Shown here piece by piece: positions 9,272 to 21,277 of a DNA stretch of 64,000 nucleotides. The notes under the pieces were generated by a model, which searched no databases, had not been told where the DNA came from, and was given only the letters and a program-made list of their open reading frames with translations. Source of the stretch: Phlegmacium glaucopus (Eukaryota; Basidiomycota; Agaricomycetes; Agaricales; Cortinariaceae). The DNA lies in assembly GCA_015039465.1 (NCBI GenBank), contig MU130361.1:1-64000 (forward strand), in the 5' to 3' direction. A program made the translations under genes and the position numbers. Every line of letters begins with the position of its first letter. Within the stretch, counting starts at the first letter, position 1.

Positions 9272-11285
9272 ATGTCAGGTTTACCAATAAAGTTGCCCAC
9301 AGTCAATGCTACAAGCCCGCCACCACCATCCAAGCAAATTTCTGAACAAAATTCTCGATATTACCGTGATATCCACATGGATACTGCCAAGGGCCTGACA
9401 TCCATGCAAAATTTTGGTGATATTCGCATGGCAACAGCCAAAGGTCATCCTTTGCATGATGATATCAGGATGGAAACTGCTCGAGGGGCGACAACCGTAA
9501 AGCAAGGCGGCTTCCAAGTTTGGGAACGAGAACTGCTTGAAAGCAGCGAAGTTAAAAGAAAAGCAACGGTTGCGCAGCTATGTAGGTCAAATAAATTCCA
9601 TAGACCATAAAACTTCCTTAAATTGAATCCCAATTCTTTAGACTTTTTAGATTATTACTTCCAGACATTGGGTTACATAGCGGCGCGCAAAGATCGGCGC
9701 ACAAAGTTTGATCAAGACACAGCTGCTCGGGATCTCAAGGCTGTAGAGTATGCCAAAGAATTCAAGTCATATTGTGGCCGCGAACGTGTCATCCTTCGAA
9801 GGCGGCGGACGAAACTCAAGGTCGATCAATTCCATATTATCGCGCAGGTCGGGCAAGGTGGATATGGCGAGGTTTACCTGGCAAGGAAACAAGAATCCGG
9901 GGAGGTTTGCGCTCTCAAGAAGATGAAAAAACGAACTTTGTTTAAGATGGACGAGGTATCTATATCCTTTCTTTCCTATGAGTGTAATTAAATAACGCTT
10001 ATAGATCCGACATGTGCTTGTTGAACGAGATATCCTTACTGCCACAAAGACGCCCTGGCTGGTTCGCCTTTTGTATGCATTCCAGGATCCTGAGCATGTC
10101 TACCTTGCGATGGAATACGTGCCAGGAGGCGATTTTCGCACACTTCTCAACAATTCTGGCGTACTGAAAGAGGAACATGCCAGATTCTACATCAGCGAAA
10201 TGTTTGCTGCTGTGAACGAACTACATAAGCTTGGTTATATTCATCGCGACTTGAAACCAGAGGTGCCATTATAGGCCTTGCTATCTTACTCGATCACTGA
10301 CATTCTGTAAGAATTTTCTGGTGGATGGGACCGGCCATGTTAAGCTTACGGATTTCGGCCTTGCAACTGGAGCCCTGAACCCAAAGCGTATAGAATCTCT
10401 CAAAGTCAAAGTGGGTCTCTATCTGATATTGAGAATATTGTCGAATGTCATTTTTTCTTTTTAAGTTGGACAAAGTCAAAGACAATCAAGTTATCCACCG
10501 TTCGACAATCGAACGTCGATCTATTTACCGATCTATCCGTAATGAAGATGCGCGTTATGCAGACTCCATAGTTGGCTCACCAGACTATATGGCAAGTCAT
10601 CGCTGCATGCCCCACAAAAACTGGGTTATCACTGATACTTTATTCAGGCACCAGAGGTCCTGCGAGGTAAACCATACACGTATTCAGTCGACTACTGGTC
10701 GCTTGGTTGCATCCTGTTTGAGTTCCTCGCTGGCTTCCCGCCTTTCAGCGGCAGTACACCGGAGGAGACGTGGACGAATCTCAAGAACTGGACTAAAGTA
10801 TTACGTAGGCCTGAGTATGACAAGCCTGAGGACCTCATTTTTAACCTCACGGATGTTGCTTGGGACGCAGTGACACGGTAAATATCTGAGATACCCCTTT
10901 GATAGTCAGACGACTAATAACTCTGATCTCATTTAGCTTAATTGCTCATGCCAGCGTCCGCTCTTCATCGCTTGCTCAAGTCACCGATCACCCTTTCTTT
11001 AAACATGTGAAATGGGAGGACCTTCGATCAATTCGCGCCCCTTTTGTCCCCGCCCTCGATTCTGAACTCGACACCGGGTATTATGATGACTTTAGCTCCC
11101 CAGAAGATATGGCCAAATATGCTGAGGTTAAAGAAAAGCAAAAAAACGTTGAACAAGTGAAGGAGAAGGAGGGACCCTTTAAACGGGGAGTCTGGGTCGG
11201 ATTTACTTTTGGCAAGAACGGTCCTGGCGTCAAGGCTATCAATGCAGGAGGCTACGATGATGGGGCGCTCGCTACAATATTTTAA
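9272..11285 (+). CDS. NDR-family protein kinase, Dbf2/Sid2-like
   Basis: Seven-exon gene. The N-terminal regulatory region has the Mob1-binding segment starting AQLYFLDYYFQTLGYIAARK. The kinase domain follows: glycine loop GQGGYGEVYLA, VAIK-type lysine in CALKKMKK, catalytic YIHRDLKPEN, DFG in KLTDFGLATG, a long insert before the activation segment as in NDR kinases, then SIVGSPDYMAPEVLRG. A C-terminal hydrophobic motif WVGFTF carries the phosphorylatable Thr. Dbf2/Sid2 acts with Mob1 at the end of the mitotic exit/septation pathway. The intron interrupting the APE motif (10592-10647) has a GC donor. A Cot1/Orb6 assignment is possible, but the FLDYYFQTLGYIA motif favours Dbf2/Sid2. Confidence 0.85.
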
Positions 11286-11854
11286 CTGCTTCTAAGATTT
11301 CTTATTCCAGAGCGCGTGTGCCCCCGATTTCATAACCGATTAGGAGGTATTAGACTTTGAAGTCTTACTTACCCATTATACCCACATACCAAGATGAAAT
11401 CCGACCCACTAGGAAGCACCGTGTCCACGAACGATATCCATAATAATTATTTCAATCACAGCTCGATAGTTTTGTTGTAAACGAATGATAGGTGATATGT
11501 AGATTGTAAGTTACAGAGAATGCACATTATGAATCAAGCCACACAAAGACTCGGAGATATCGAGTAACAACCAATAGCCAAATGACTAGTGGACACAGGT
11601 AAACCTGCGACACAATGAATATAAAAGAATGATGACGGCGACATTATTTAATGAGGTTTAAAATAGAGAGTGAATTTTAGCGTTGAACAATGTTCAGGTC
11701 GGCGACGGAACAGCTTAGAAACAAAGGCATGAAAAAACATCAAGGTCGTTGGTGGAACAAAAGATCGTCAGCGCTAGAGAGAACATAAGTATCAGGCAGC
11801 TTCTGGAATTGGGAAGTAAAGATACATACAACAAGAAATTGAAAGTAAATGGGA
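11286..11854. other. Convergent 3' intergenic region
   Basis: Lies between the convergent stops of the kinase gene and the unknown gene at 11855. AT-rich; no gene, repeat or RNA is recognised. It presumably holds both 3' UTRs. Confidence 0.5.
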
Positions 11855-12864
11855 TTAAAATCGACCAGAGTGCAAGGTGATTGTTCTCTGAACAAGTTTT
11901 CTCTGTGAAATCGCCCATCCCTTTCGCTCGTACTAATCATTTGAAGTTAGAAAAGACCAAGGGTGATAGAAAACTTTGCACACCTTGGGGCGTTTCTCAA
12001 GTGTATCGTTGTCCATTTCGGCGGACTTGCGTTTAATTCGAATCATGATTTTCTCTGCACCATCTGCATTGCACTATCAGGAAACAATTGAGTAAAACGA
12101 TGCAGAGATTCAGCAAGGTAGACACTTACGGGAGTAGCAGGGCCGCGAGAGGATGTAGTAAAAGATGAGCCCGTGCTCAAGGACCCTGGGCTTGAGGTAT
12201 CGGTCCCGGAACTCAATGGCCTCGCGACATCAACTGGGATGCCCAAAGGACGAGCAACCTTGTTTTTATTATCGGGGAGGAGGTTCGACGGAGAAGCAGG
12301 CTCCACCATAAACCGTATAGACTGGCCGGCTTCAGTTGGAGAACAAAGAACCATGTCCTTGTCATAATCGGCGTTGTAACTGACTGCAACACCTTCGGGT
12401 AATGCTTGTGTATCGATTGGGGTCATGGACCAGCGAGAGGCGAGGCTCTGGCCCCGCTGCGCCTTAGAAGTGGAGTCCGGCGTAAGTGTGACACAGGCGT
12501 AAACAGACGCAGGGGACAAGGATGGAGTTCCTGACCGAGAGTAAGACGGAATGGTGCGCGGGTGGCCGACGCGGGCCAATTCACGTTCACGACCCACGAC
12601 AACCTTGGTCAAGTTAGGAGGAGGGGTGATGACTCTTTCAAGGACTGGAAGTGGGATTGTGCTGATCTGCTTGGGATCAAGGTTGAGTGCCTTCTGAATG
12701 GAGACAGTGAGTCTCAAGGCAGCGGCCCGCTTGCGAGCATGGTAAGTAGGGTGAATTGAGACGCGAACAACCGATGCAATGAACGAGTAGTGGGCATTGG
12801 CTCGACGAAGGATTTGAAGGAGATTGGCAGAGTGGGAGGGAGAAAGAGCGGCAAAAGACGACAT
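11855..12864 (-). CDS. Conserved-looking protein of unknown function
   Basis: I do not recognise the family. A first exon encodes about 255 residues beginning MSSFAALSPSHSANLLQILR. The N-terminus (about 1-70) looks folded and helical; the middle is Ser/Thr/Pro-rich and likely disordered. A 57-nt intron (GTAAGTG...TGATAG) near 12128-12072 and a second near 11998-11935 extend the frame through a basic segment (EKIMIRIKRKSAEMDND) to a short C-terminal exon ending at 11855. The ATG at 12864 is preferred to one 63 nt upstream because the upstream residues are hydrophobic and resemble a translated leader. Divergent from RPA12 across 313 bp. The splice model at the 3' end is tentative. Confidence 0.6.
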
Positions 12865-13177
12865 GATAACGGCAAAAGAAACGACAAAGAAAGACGGACA
12901 GAGAGACACGCGCTGCGTGTGGAACAAGAGACGATGAGAAGCTTGAAAATATTTTCAGAGGATTATTATATGAGTTTAAAGTTGGACCCACATTTGAAAC
13001 TCCATCAAACAAAAAAGGACGGGCAGGGAGGTAGTCAATTGTTTGACAGTTGAACAAAGAGTCCTTTGTACCCGTTTTGTTCACCCTTTTGTTCTCACGT
13101 CATCACTCGCTTACATCCCTCTGATGTCCTCAGGCACTCACAAAATAGGTCAGAAGATCCCATATGTTCGGTGAATC

Positions 13178-13770
13178 ATGGAGACTTACCCAAAAAAAAA
13201 ACATAATAATTCAGGCTTGTTGTTGTTCTGTCCTGATTGCGGGTCATTGCTGTCGCTTCCAAGGGATGGAGAAACAATCGTGACTTGCGAACAGTGTGGT
13301 CATGAGGAACCTGCGAGTTGTCAGTGAAGTCTTGTAGTTTAAATTGGATCAGGGTTGAACACTTCATGGCAGCATACGAGAACGTAATTATCACAACACG
13401 TTCGGGTGCTGAAGCATTTCCATCAACTCTACGACAGAAGAGAAAGACGCAGACAAAACATCATGAAAAAGGCGATCAAGGGACATTGGTAAGTGACATG
13501 TCGTTGGATGGCATAAGGTTTATTGAAAGTAATGGGCAGGTCGCAGAGAAATGCCCTACCTGTGGACACATGGAGGCTTATTCTAAAGAGATGCAGGTAT
13601 GGATTCTGGTCTTCCAAAAGGGATAGAAATGACCGTGATTGCAGCTACGGAGTGCAGACGAAGGCTCGACGGTATTTTACACGGTGAATAGGTGCTTTAC
13701 TCTAGTGGCATTGCGACTGACGAGATTGCAGTGTGTATCATGCAAGCATGGATGGCGGGTGAACAATTGA
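13178..13770 (+). CDS. RPA12: RNA polymerase I subunit Rpa12
   Basis: Short spliced gene (about 130 residues, four introns). The N-terminal zinc ribbon has CPDCGSLLSLP...CEQCG. The C-terminal TFIIS-like ribbon has CPTCGH..., the diagnostic QLRSADEGSTVFYTC loop and CVSCKHGWRVNN at the end. The RSADEG acidic hairpin inserts into the polymerase active site for transcript cleavage; the subunit supports Pol I termination and proofreading in the nucleolus. One 51-nt intron (from 13490, GTAAGTG) is a multiple of three without a stop, so retention would keep the frame; removing it gives the normal spacing before the C-terminal ribbon. Both zinc ribbons are complete. Confidence 0.92.
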
Positions 13771-14270
13771 TGGTTACTACACATACACGCCGACCGAGCA
13801 AAAGAGTACCACGACGCCAAAGCCTCCAAAGATACTGGCTATGGATGCGACTGTTGTCTCCCAGATGGGAACTGTATGTTTTGGAAGGCTGAATACAAAT
13901 ATGAGAGTGACTATTCGGGATTAATCATGGCACCTACGTTGAAAAGTAGAAAGCCAGTGCAAAAGTGGGGATGAGCAAAGCAGCTGTGAGGGTAGGCAAT
14001 AAACTTGTTGAAATTACTGGGGTAAAAGCTGGCAGGGAATAATGGAGAGCCTTTATTGAATGAGATTAGATTAATAAAAATAAATCAGTTAAAATGGTTT
14101 TGAAAACCTTGAGCTGTTGGTAGTCGTCCATGAGATGTTGTTACGTGGAATCAGCCTTGCATCGTGCTGACGTACTTGGCCTGAAACAAACACGTGTCAT
14201 CAACGCATTTGAACCCTTTTCTTGAACCCTCTCTCTCTCTCTCACAACAACCACCACCTTTCCCAATAAT
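13771..14270. other. Intergenic region
   Basis: Between RPA12 and the Yop1-like gene. No ORF with family features. A (CT)n stretch at 14229-14243 just before the Yop1 start is a pyrimidine-rich leader common in fungal promoters. Confidence 0.5.
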
Positions 14271-14958
14271 ATGTCCGCAGCTCAACGAGTACAGCAACAC
14301 CCAGTCTTCATTCAGGCCCAGAACAAGGCCACCTATTATGTTAGCCAACTAGACAAGGAGGTAACAATCTATCATGAGCCCTCTTTTATCCACACTCACT
14401 TTCTATTATCAGCTCACAAAGTACCCTGTTCTTAATACTTTGGAGCAACGTACCCAAGTTCCTAAAACATACTCTGTTATCGGTGCTCTCATATTTGTTG
14501 TCATCCTTCACACCTTCAACTCCCTCGCTGCACCTATCTCAAATCTCGTTGGCTGGGGTCTCCCTGCATACTTCTCATTCAAGGCAATTGAAACGCCATC
14601 ACCACACGATGACGTTCAGTGGCTCACATATTGGGTCGTCTTCGGTTTCTTCAACTTCCTAGAATCCTTCGCCCTCCGTCTTGTCCTTTATTACGTCCCA
14701 TGGTATTTTGCCTTCAAGTCTCTATTCATTATCTGGCTTCAACTCCCAGCTTTCCGAGTAAGTTCTGTTCTCTCTTTCTGTTTCGTCGTGTGCCACTTCA
14801 TTTTTTTTACCGCCTACACTTATCTCCATTTATATCACTAGGGTGCCCAAGTTGCCTACTTCACTGTCATCAAGCCCGTGCTTGCTAATGTAAGCTCTCA
14901 AAGTCGCGTTGCTGTACCAGCAACCACCAACCCAGAGCCGGCTGCTCATAGTGATTAA
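14271..14958 (+). CDS. YOP1: Yop1/REEP (TB2/DP1/HVA22) ER membrane-shaping protein
   Basis: Three exons, about 190 residues. The N-terminus has KATYYVSQLDKELTKYP, typical of Yop1. It is followed by paired hydrophobic hairpins (SVIGALIFVVILHTF; ISNLVGWGLPAYFSFKAIE) and the TB2/DP1 core DDVQWLTYWVVFGFFNFLE, then YYVPWYFAFKSLFIIWLQLP. The hairpins wedge into the cytosolic leaflet and, with reticulons, stabilise tubular ER. Introns are at about 14361-14412 and 14759-14841. The tail is short and polar, ending AAHSD. Family membership is clear; a more specific paralogue name is not. Confidence 0.92.
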
Positions 14959-16307
14959 TTGATTCAGAGACGCTCGCAGTTGTAGTGACTCCCTCAAAAA
15001 TCTCTTGTTACCTCGTCTAGTTCTTTTTTTCCTCAACCGGTCGACTCTTACTTTTACATGCCTTCACCTACCTATCTCTCATCGATTACGAGTTTCGAGT
15101 TGGAAGGCCATTACCTTCCTGTTTGATTTTCGTTTCCATAGACCCTCTACCCGTATGTTATCGTTTGTGTCTGCATATTCGCCTTACTTGACTCCATCGC
15201 TGACGGTTGTATGTACCCATCGTCATCTACCCTTCATGCCCTTACGAAATAGTAAACGAAATCTTGCAACGGGTAACGAGAGGTAACAACTAAGGCCACC
15301 TAAAATAAGTTTGCTCGTCTCACGCACGGCCAGAAAAACCATGACCTGTATGGCGCTGGAGCGCTTTTCCATGACAACTCTTCGCAGCGATGAGGATTGT
15401 TTCAGATGCTTATATTATGTAATAGGTGACTTATCAAGTGAAATAATCCTGCCCAGTGATAACAGTAGCAATTCACAATAAAAGACAAATGACGTTGTCT
15501 GACAGTTGATTAGAGATTTTCTGCTCCACGGTTTGTCTGGTAGCCACATGGGGCTACTGAGGTTCAGAACGGCATAGCATGAACAAATGTCAAGGAGACC
15601 AGTAGGGAAGAGATTCAGAAACAATATATGAATGGCTTAAAACCTTGCTTACAGCTTGACAACATACCAGACGGTCACAATCGACCAGATAATTGTTCCT
15701 GTTAGGTGTGCTGTTGATTGCTCAATTCAGGCAAGGCCCGCTTGCTCAAAAAGATATAGGCCCTTTAGAGATATGAAGTTTGACATTTGAACTCTGGTCC
15801 TCCTTCGCTGACTTGTGTTTTGGGAGAAAGTCCGATGACTTCTATACTCGAATCCCATGATGTTCGACAAATTTGGAAGATACTAAAAAGAAGCATTCCA
15901 GTCGGGAGAGGGCGAAGCCCTTCAACGGCTCACCTTGACCGCGTGGTTCGTCAAATCTTATCCCCAACCTACTGAATCATGTGACTAAAAGTCATATGAC
16001 ATTGAGACCAATAAGTTGAAGTCGGGCCGTTGTGATCACTTCAACCTCGCGCTAGAAATTAGTAAATTACCCTGGGTCCCCCCCATTTTACCATTCAAAT
16101 GTTCAGGACCAGGAATAAAGCAGTCCCCACAGGTGACCAGCTTTCACATGAATCGTACTAGGCCTCATGCTCCATGATTTGATAAAAGAACCTATTTTTA
16201 TCCCCGCGAAGACGCTTCATATATGGCTTACTGTTACGTTCATAGTATCCCCCCGTCCCTCCCCTCCCCCTCTTCTCCATTGACGTGCCCCTTTACTGTC
16301 ATCCACC
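14959..16307. other. Long intergenic region upstream of the Unc93-like gene
   Basis: About 1.35 kb holding the Yop1 3' UTR and the promoter of the next gene. Short ORFs here lack family features. A C-rich stretch (16077-16087) and a pyrimidine tract (16250-16280) precede the start codon. No tRNA or repeat is recognised. Confidence 0.5.
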
Positions 16308-18432
16308 ATGACCGACGTTACAGAGAATGTTATAGAGAACGAGAAAGGCTATAACAGTGGAAGCGACGATAACAGTGGTTCTCATATCGCCATCTATGAA
16401 CGACCAACAGGAATCAAGGGGATATATTATCACCCGATAACACAGGTCTCTATGTTGGGTTTCGTGTGCTTTATGGGTCCAGGTAATAACACAGCAGAAA
16501 TAAAATATTAACACCCTTTTCATTTTATTTTTGCAGGTCTCTTCAATGCCCTCACAGGGTTGGGAGCTGGAGGACAGGTCGACCCTACAACTAGTGCAAA
16601 CGCCAGCGCTGCTCTCTACGCCACTTTTGCTGCAGGAGCTTTTTTTTCTGGGTAATTATTACCACATTCAATCTATTTAACTTGACTTTCTTCTGACTTT
16701 CTTCAGCTCCGTCAATAACCAACTGGGTTCACGCTTAACACTCCTCATCGGCAGTACAGGCTATGCATTATACATTGGGTCTTTCCTGCAAGTCTCCCTT
16801 TCCTCTCAATCATTTGTTAATAGGCATTCATGGGTTCTCTTCCAGCGCAATGAACATACACCCTCACGCAGGGGCATTCGTCATTACTTCTGGCGCCATA
16901 CTAGGTATTTGTGCTGGACTTCTGTGGACAGCCCAGGGTTCTTTGATGTTGGCCTATCCGACGGAGGATCAGAAAGGAAGGTTCATCGGTATTTTCTGGG
17001 GTATATTCAACTTGGGTGCTGTGGTAGGAGCATCCGTATCTCTCGGCCAAAATTTCCATTCAAAGGTAAGCATGCAATTATCTTTCTTGTTACATGATCC
17101 TTTCTTAAACAAATTTCATAAAACCCTTTGACTTCAGGCTAACTCTGGTGAGCCACTTTTTTTTTCTCAAAACCAACAATCAAGCTCAAGCTCATTACTA
17201 TAGTCGGAAACGGAACATATGTATGGGCCTCTATCCATTCACAGAGCTTGGAATATGATCTAATATTTTAAACATCAGATTGGTTTCCTTATCCTTACAC
17301 TAATCGGTGTGACAATTCCTTTTCTCATGGCAAACCCCGACAACATGATTCGTACCGACGGAACCAAGGTAACGACACCTAGACACCCCTCATGGAAAGT
17401 AGAAATCTACGGACTGTGGTTGACTCTCAGAACCGACCCAATGATTATTCTTCTCTTCCCAATGTTCCTGGCTTCCAATTGGTTCTACACATGGCGTCAG
17501 TTCTGTCCTTTGTCACTCAACAATTTAACTTAAACAGAGTCTATCTATGTCCTGCAGAATTTAACGATTACAACGATGCCTTATTTAACATCCGCGCACG
17601 TTCCCTGAACAACTTGGTATATTGGCTGTCTCAAATTGTTGGATCCATCTCCATAGGACTCCTCCTCGACCAGCGAGCCATCTCTCGCCGTATCCGTGCC
17701 TTCTCTGGGTGGACTATTCTCCTAGCTATGGTATTCATTGTACACATTTGGGCATTCTTTTATCAAAAGTATGTTCACTCTCTACAACACATCCCGTGTG
17801 ACATCGTCGCTTGTCCTGACTCGTATGCACCAGACAGTACACCAGAGCATCCCTTCCTCCGGACTCGCCGAACAAAATCGATATCTTCGACCGTAGTTAT
17901 ATTGGACGAATCTGGCTCTACATTTTCTGTGGCCTGCTGGATGCTATGTGGCAAACAACCGCATATTGGATCATGGGCGCAATGTCAAACGACCCTGCTA
18001 AACTCGCCAACCTCACGGGATTTTGTGCGTAACAACCTTCATTCTAAAAATTTTTGTATGGTAACTTACAAGTTTTAGACAAATCTATACAATCGGCTGG
18101 AGCTGCAGGAGCCTGGAGAGCAGACGGCGCCAAAGTACCGTGAGTAGCTATGAACTCCTATTTCTACCGAATATTCATACCAGACTGGAAGGTTTATGAA
18201 TTTGTTCATCTCCACTTGGGTTCTTCTTGTGGCTGGTCTTGTCTTCGCGTTTCCCATGATTTATGCACGCGTCAAAGAACATACTGAACTTGAGGATGAA
18301 ACTCTGTATGTTCATTCATCCGTTTCACCGTTTCTCAGATCATTTATGGACACCCTTAGGGTACGGATGGATGACTCCGGCAACTTTATCGACGCTGACA
18401 AAGTTGCACGCGACCGAGCGCCAGAAAAGTAA
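16308..18432 (+). CDS. Unc93-like (DUF895) major-facilitator membrane protein
   Basis: Multi-exon gene for a polytopic membrane protein of about 480 residues. A polar N-terminus leads to YYHPITQVSMLGFVCFMGPG, where fungal DUF895/Unc93 proteins start their first helix. Later family blocks are LWTAQGSLMLAYP, GRFIGIFWGIFNLGAVVG, IYGLWLTLRTDPMIILLFP, SLNNLVYWLSQIVGS and LLDAMWQTTAYWIMG. Substrate is unknown; relatives act as ion-channel regulators or transporters. Splicing is elaborate: one GC-AG intron (16788-16845) and two successive micro-exons of 10 nt (17138-17147) and 17 nt (17204-17220). The last possible intron (GTATGTTC...CTCAG near 18307-18339) is a multiple of three and may be optional. 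Confidence 0.82.
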
Positions 18433-18896
18433 CTGAGTAATTGTACTCTTATGTAGGAAAAGTGTAGATTTACTCAAAGCGGGCATCAGGACTTTTTTAC
18501 GACTTGAAGGATGTGAAACGAGTTGGATTTCCTCGCATTTATGATACAATTGTTATAACATTATTGATTCGAACGCGCCTCAGCGCAAAACAATCGTCTA
18601 TTCTCCGTCAAATGACTTAGTCAACTGGTCCTGATAATCTGAAGAGCAACCACACCATCAAAATGATTTGGCTTAACTACTAGTAAAAACATCCAGCATT
18701 TTAAGAAACCGTAGTAAGTGGTACATTGGATACCGTTCTGAATAAAGCTTTCGTCTACCGACAAATGCTAAAATGGGGACATCACTTTAAGCAAGGTCAC
18801 AATTTGCAAAAAGTCTTTAAGAATCAAGCGGTATAAATAAAGAACATATTCCTATAATAGACGTTAGCTCTGGGGTAACTGAGAACGGGTGTTGAC
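18433..18896. other. Convergent intergenic region
   Basis: Between the convergent stops of two transporter genes. No coding or repeat feature seen. Confidence 0.5.
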
Positions 18897-21277
18897 TTAC
18901 TGCCTATCCGTCATATCCAAAAAGGCATGCTTTTGCCTCTCTCGTTCAACGTCTTCATCTGACCATCCGTGTCTAGCTTTAGTCGCCTCTAAGACCTCTC
19001 GCTTTTGGCGGTTGAGACGCAAATTAATCCATCTCAGCAGGAAGCAGATAAATATCTGAACCGTAATGAGCACGAGAATAGCGATTTTCCCCGGAACATA
19101 ACCTGGCGCATCTTTCGGCTGAAATATTTCCGTACCTTTATTTCAAGATAAGAAAACCCACCCAGTGCAAGCCACGGATTGAATATTTCACCCACCAGCA
19201 ATGTTACCAAGAGAGAAAGCTACCAGTGTCATCGCGTTAATCGTTACTGGGGAATTCGTTAAATACATACAAGACAAATTGATCGACCAATACACACCTT
19301 TCTTTGTATGTCCACTAGTATTACTTGCATTCCAGGCATAAATGATTGACAAGGCTGAACCGAAGGTCCCGATTAGATATACACCGAATAGCAATGCACC
19401 TAAGAAAGAGATGGAACCTTGTTTTTAGCGCGAAGGGATAACGACAACGAACCTTTCATCTTAGATCCGTTCAGTCCTATCAAAATGGCCGATCCCACAA
19501 TGGTGGGCACCTGTTAATAGTCAGATAGAAGTGTCGGTAAGCAGACTATGACACTTACCAAGGCGAAAACAATAGGAAGCATTCTCTCGTTCTGACAGTT
19601 TGCATCAGTAAAAAATTCGAACGTGGTACTTTTCAAGAACCTTTTTGTCCGAGTAGTATCCACAAAAGAGCGTCATGGCAGAGGCAACCACACCACCAGG
19701 AGTGGAAATTATTAAGGTTTGCTTCGAGGTATAGCCAAAACTCTAAAACCAATCAAAAATATCTCGAAGTAAAAGATTGGTTTCAATTTGAATATATACC
19801 TTAATAATGATGTTGCTGAAATTGCTCAATGCACCATTCGGAATGCTCGCTGGAGAAAAAGATTAGAGCGAAAAAATACTGAAGGGAATCGCACCCACTC
19901 ATCAATGTGGAAAGAACAATTAACCAGGTGCGAACATCAGTTACAGCCTCCCAGACCTGTAAAAAAATGTCGACAGTAGTAAGATTGGAGCCTAGATTGA
20001 TGTACCTGATCTTTCTTGAATTGTTTGTTCAGTGTGCCTCCTTGATCATTTCGTATTCTCTCGAGCGCAGCTACTCTTTCTTCCTTGGTAAGGAAAGAAG
20101 CGTGAACCGGCGAGTCAGGAAGCCAAATAAGCACACATATTCCGACGAGAATGGCCAAACCACCAAGTAAAACATAAATAATCTTGTAGGGGGGGATAGC
20201 TTTGTTTTCGGAGAACGACTGGTTAGGATCATCAATAATCACAATTCAAGGTAGCGATACTGCGAATACGTACAACACCGTAGGCAACAAAGCCGCCGAA
20301 GACTTGGGTCAAACCGTTCTGGAGCTGCCTGTTAATCACCGTTCACATTGCAATGAGGACACCTGACCATTACGTAGAACCAGGAGATCCTGCTGGCCTA
20401 TATTTCGGACGACGTTTGCGTTATTTTTAGGGTGATGCACTTTCTCGCTACTCACCTGCTCTTCCTTCTTGTAAAACATTGAAATAAGTAAGATAAGGAT
20501 AGGCGCGACACAGCTTTCGCACATTCCTAGACTCCCATGAGTTATTCGTAGATTATAGAACATTTTGGCATTAAATTTACCTAGCAGGAACCTTAATGCA
20601 AAAAAGCTGCCAAATGTCGGAGCAGCCGCGTGTAGCATGAGTATGGCTCCCCAGAGCACAATATTCCCACCTATTCCAGATAATGAGAAGACGACAATCT
20701 TACAACGTCAGCTGGACGGCTAACCCAAGTACTTTGCAATTCGAGTCTTTTGGGAGATATACATCGTTGGAAATTCCCAGACCAAAAACCCTGGAAGATT
20801 ATCAACTATGGTCAATCACCTTCCACCTTGAGAAAATTTCACTTACCAACATAGAAGGAAAGAGACACAAGATTAAAATGTTGGCCAGTGATTGGAAGAC
20901 CCATTATACTGAAGGGAAAAAAATTACAAAATGAGCGCTTGCTATCGTGCTTCGACCTTGCCTACCTTGCATAATTCAGGGAAGTCTTATCCAAAAATTG
21001 GGTGAAATAGACCGCGGCACATATGGGTGGGATAAGTAGATCCTGACGAAGAATGAAATATTTAGAAGTATAACTGGAAATGATCGCTGGAACCCACCAG
21101 CTTGCGTCTTAGCTTTAGATTAAACTCTTCAGTGTAATGTGTCGTCCGTTGGGCCCCGACAAGGTGGAGAGCTTCATCCCCCTCTTTCGAGTCATAACTG
21201 ACTTCCGAAGGTGGCCTTTTCTCCTCGAGATTGAATTGTGCATCCTTCTCCTCTTTGTCAATATTTGAGCCAGACAT
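18897..21277 (-). CDS. MFS transporter, allantoate-permease (Dal5/anion:cation symporter) type
   Basis: Heavily intron-split gene for a protein of about 490 residues with a polar N-terminus beginning MSGSNIDKEEKDAQ. Family blocks in order: LLIPPICAAVYFTQFLDKTS then LNYA (helix 1), MGLPITGQHFNLVSLSFYV, GFLVWEFPTMYISQK, MCESCVAPILILLISMFYKK, YKIIYVLLGGLAILVGICV, WLPDSPVHASFLTKEER, NGALSNFSNIIIKSFGYTS and SNTSGHTKK. The WLPDSP and FLTKEER motifs and the TSLNYA motif are characteristic of the Dal5/TNA1-like family, which takes up allantoate, nicotinate, pantothenate or related carboxylates at the plasma membrane. Substrate cannot be fixed. The C-terminus ends DMTDRQ or continues by one residue if a last small intron is used. 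Confidence 0.82.

Noticed and set aside
15787..15975. Possible tRNA-like TTCGAATCCC near 15847
   Set aside because: No matching acceptor stem, D-arm or anticodon stem could be folded around it.
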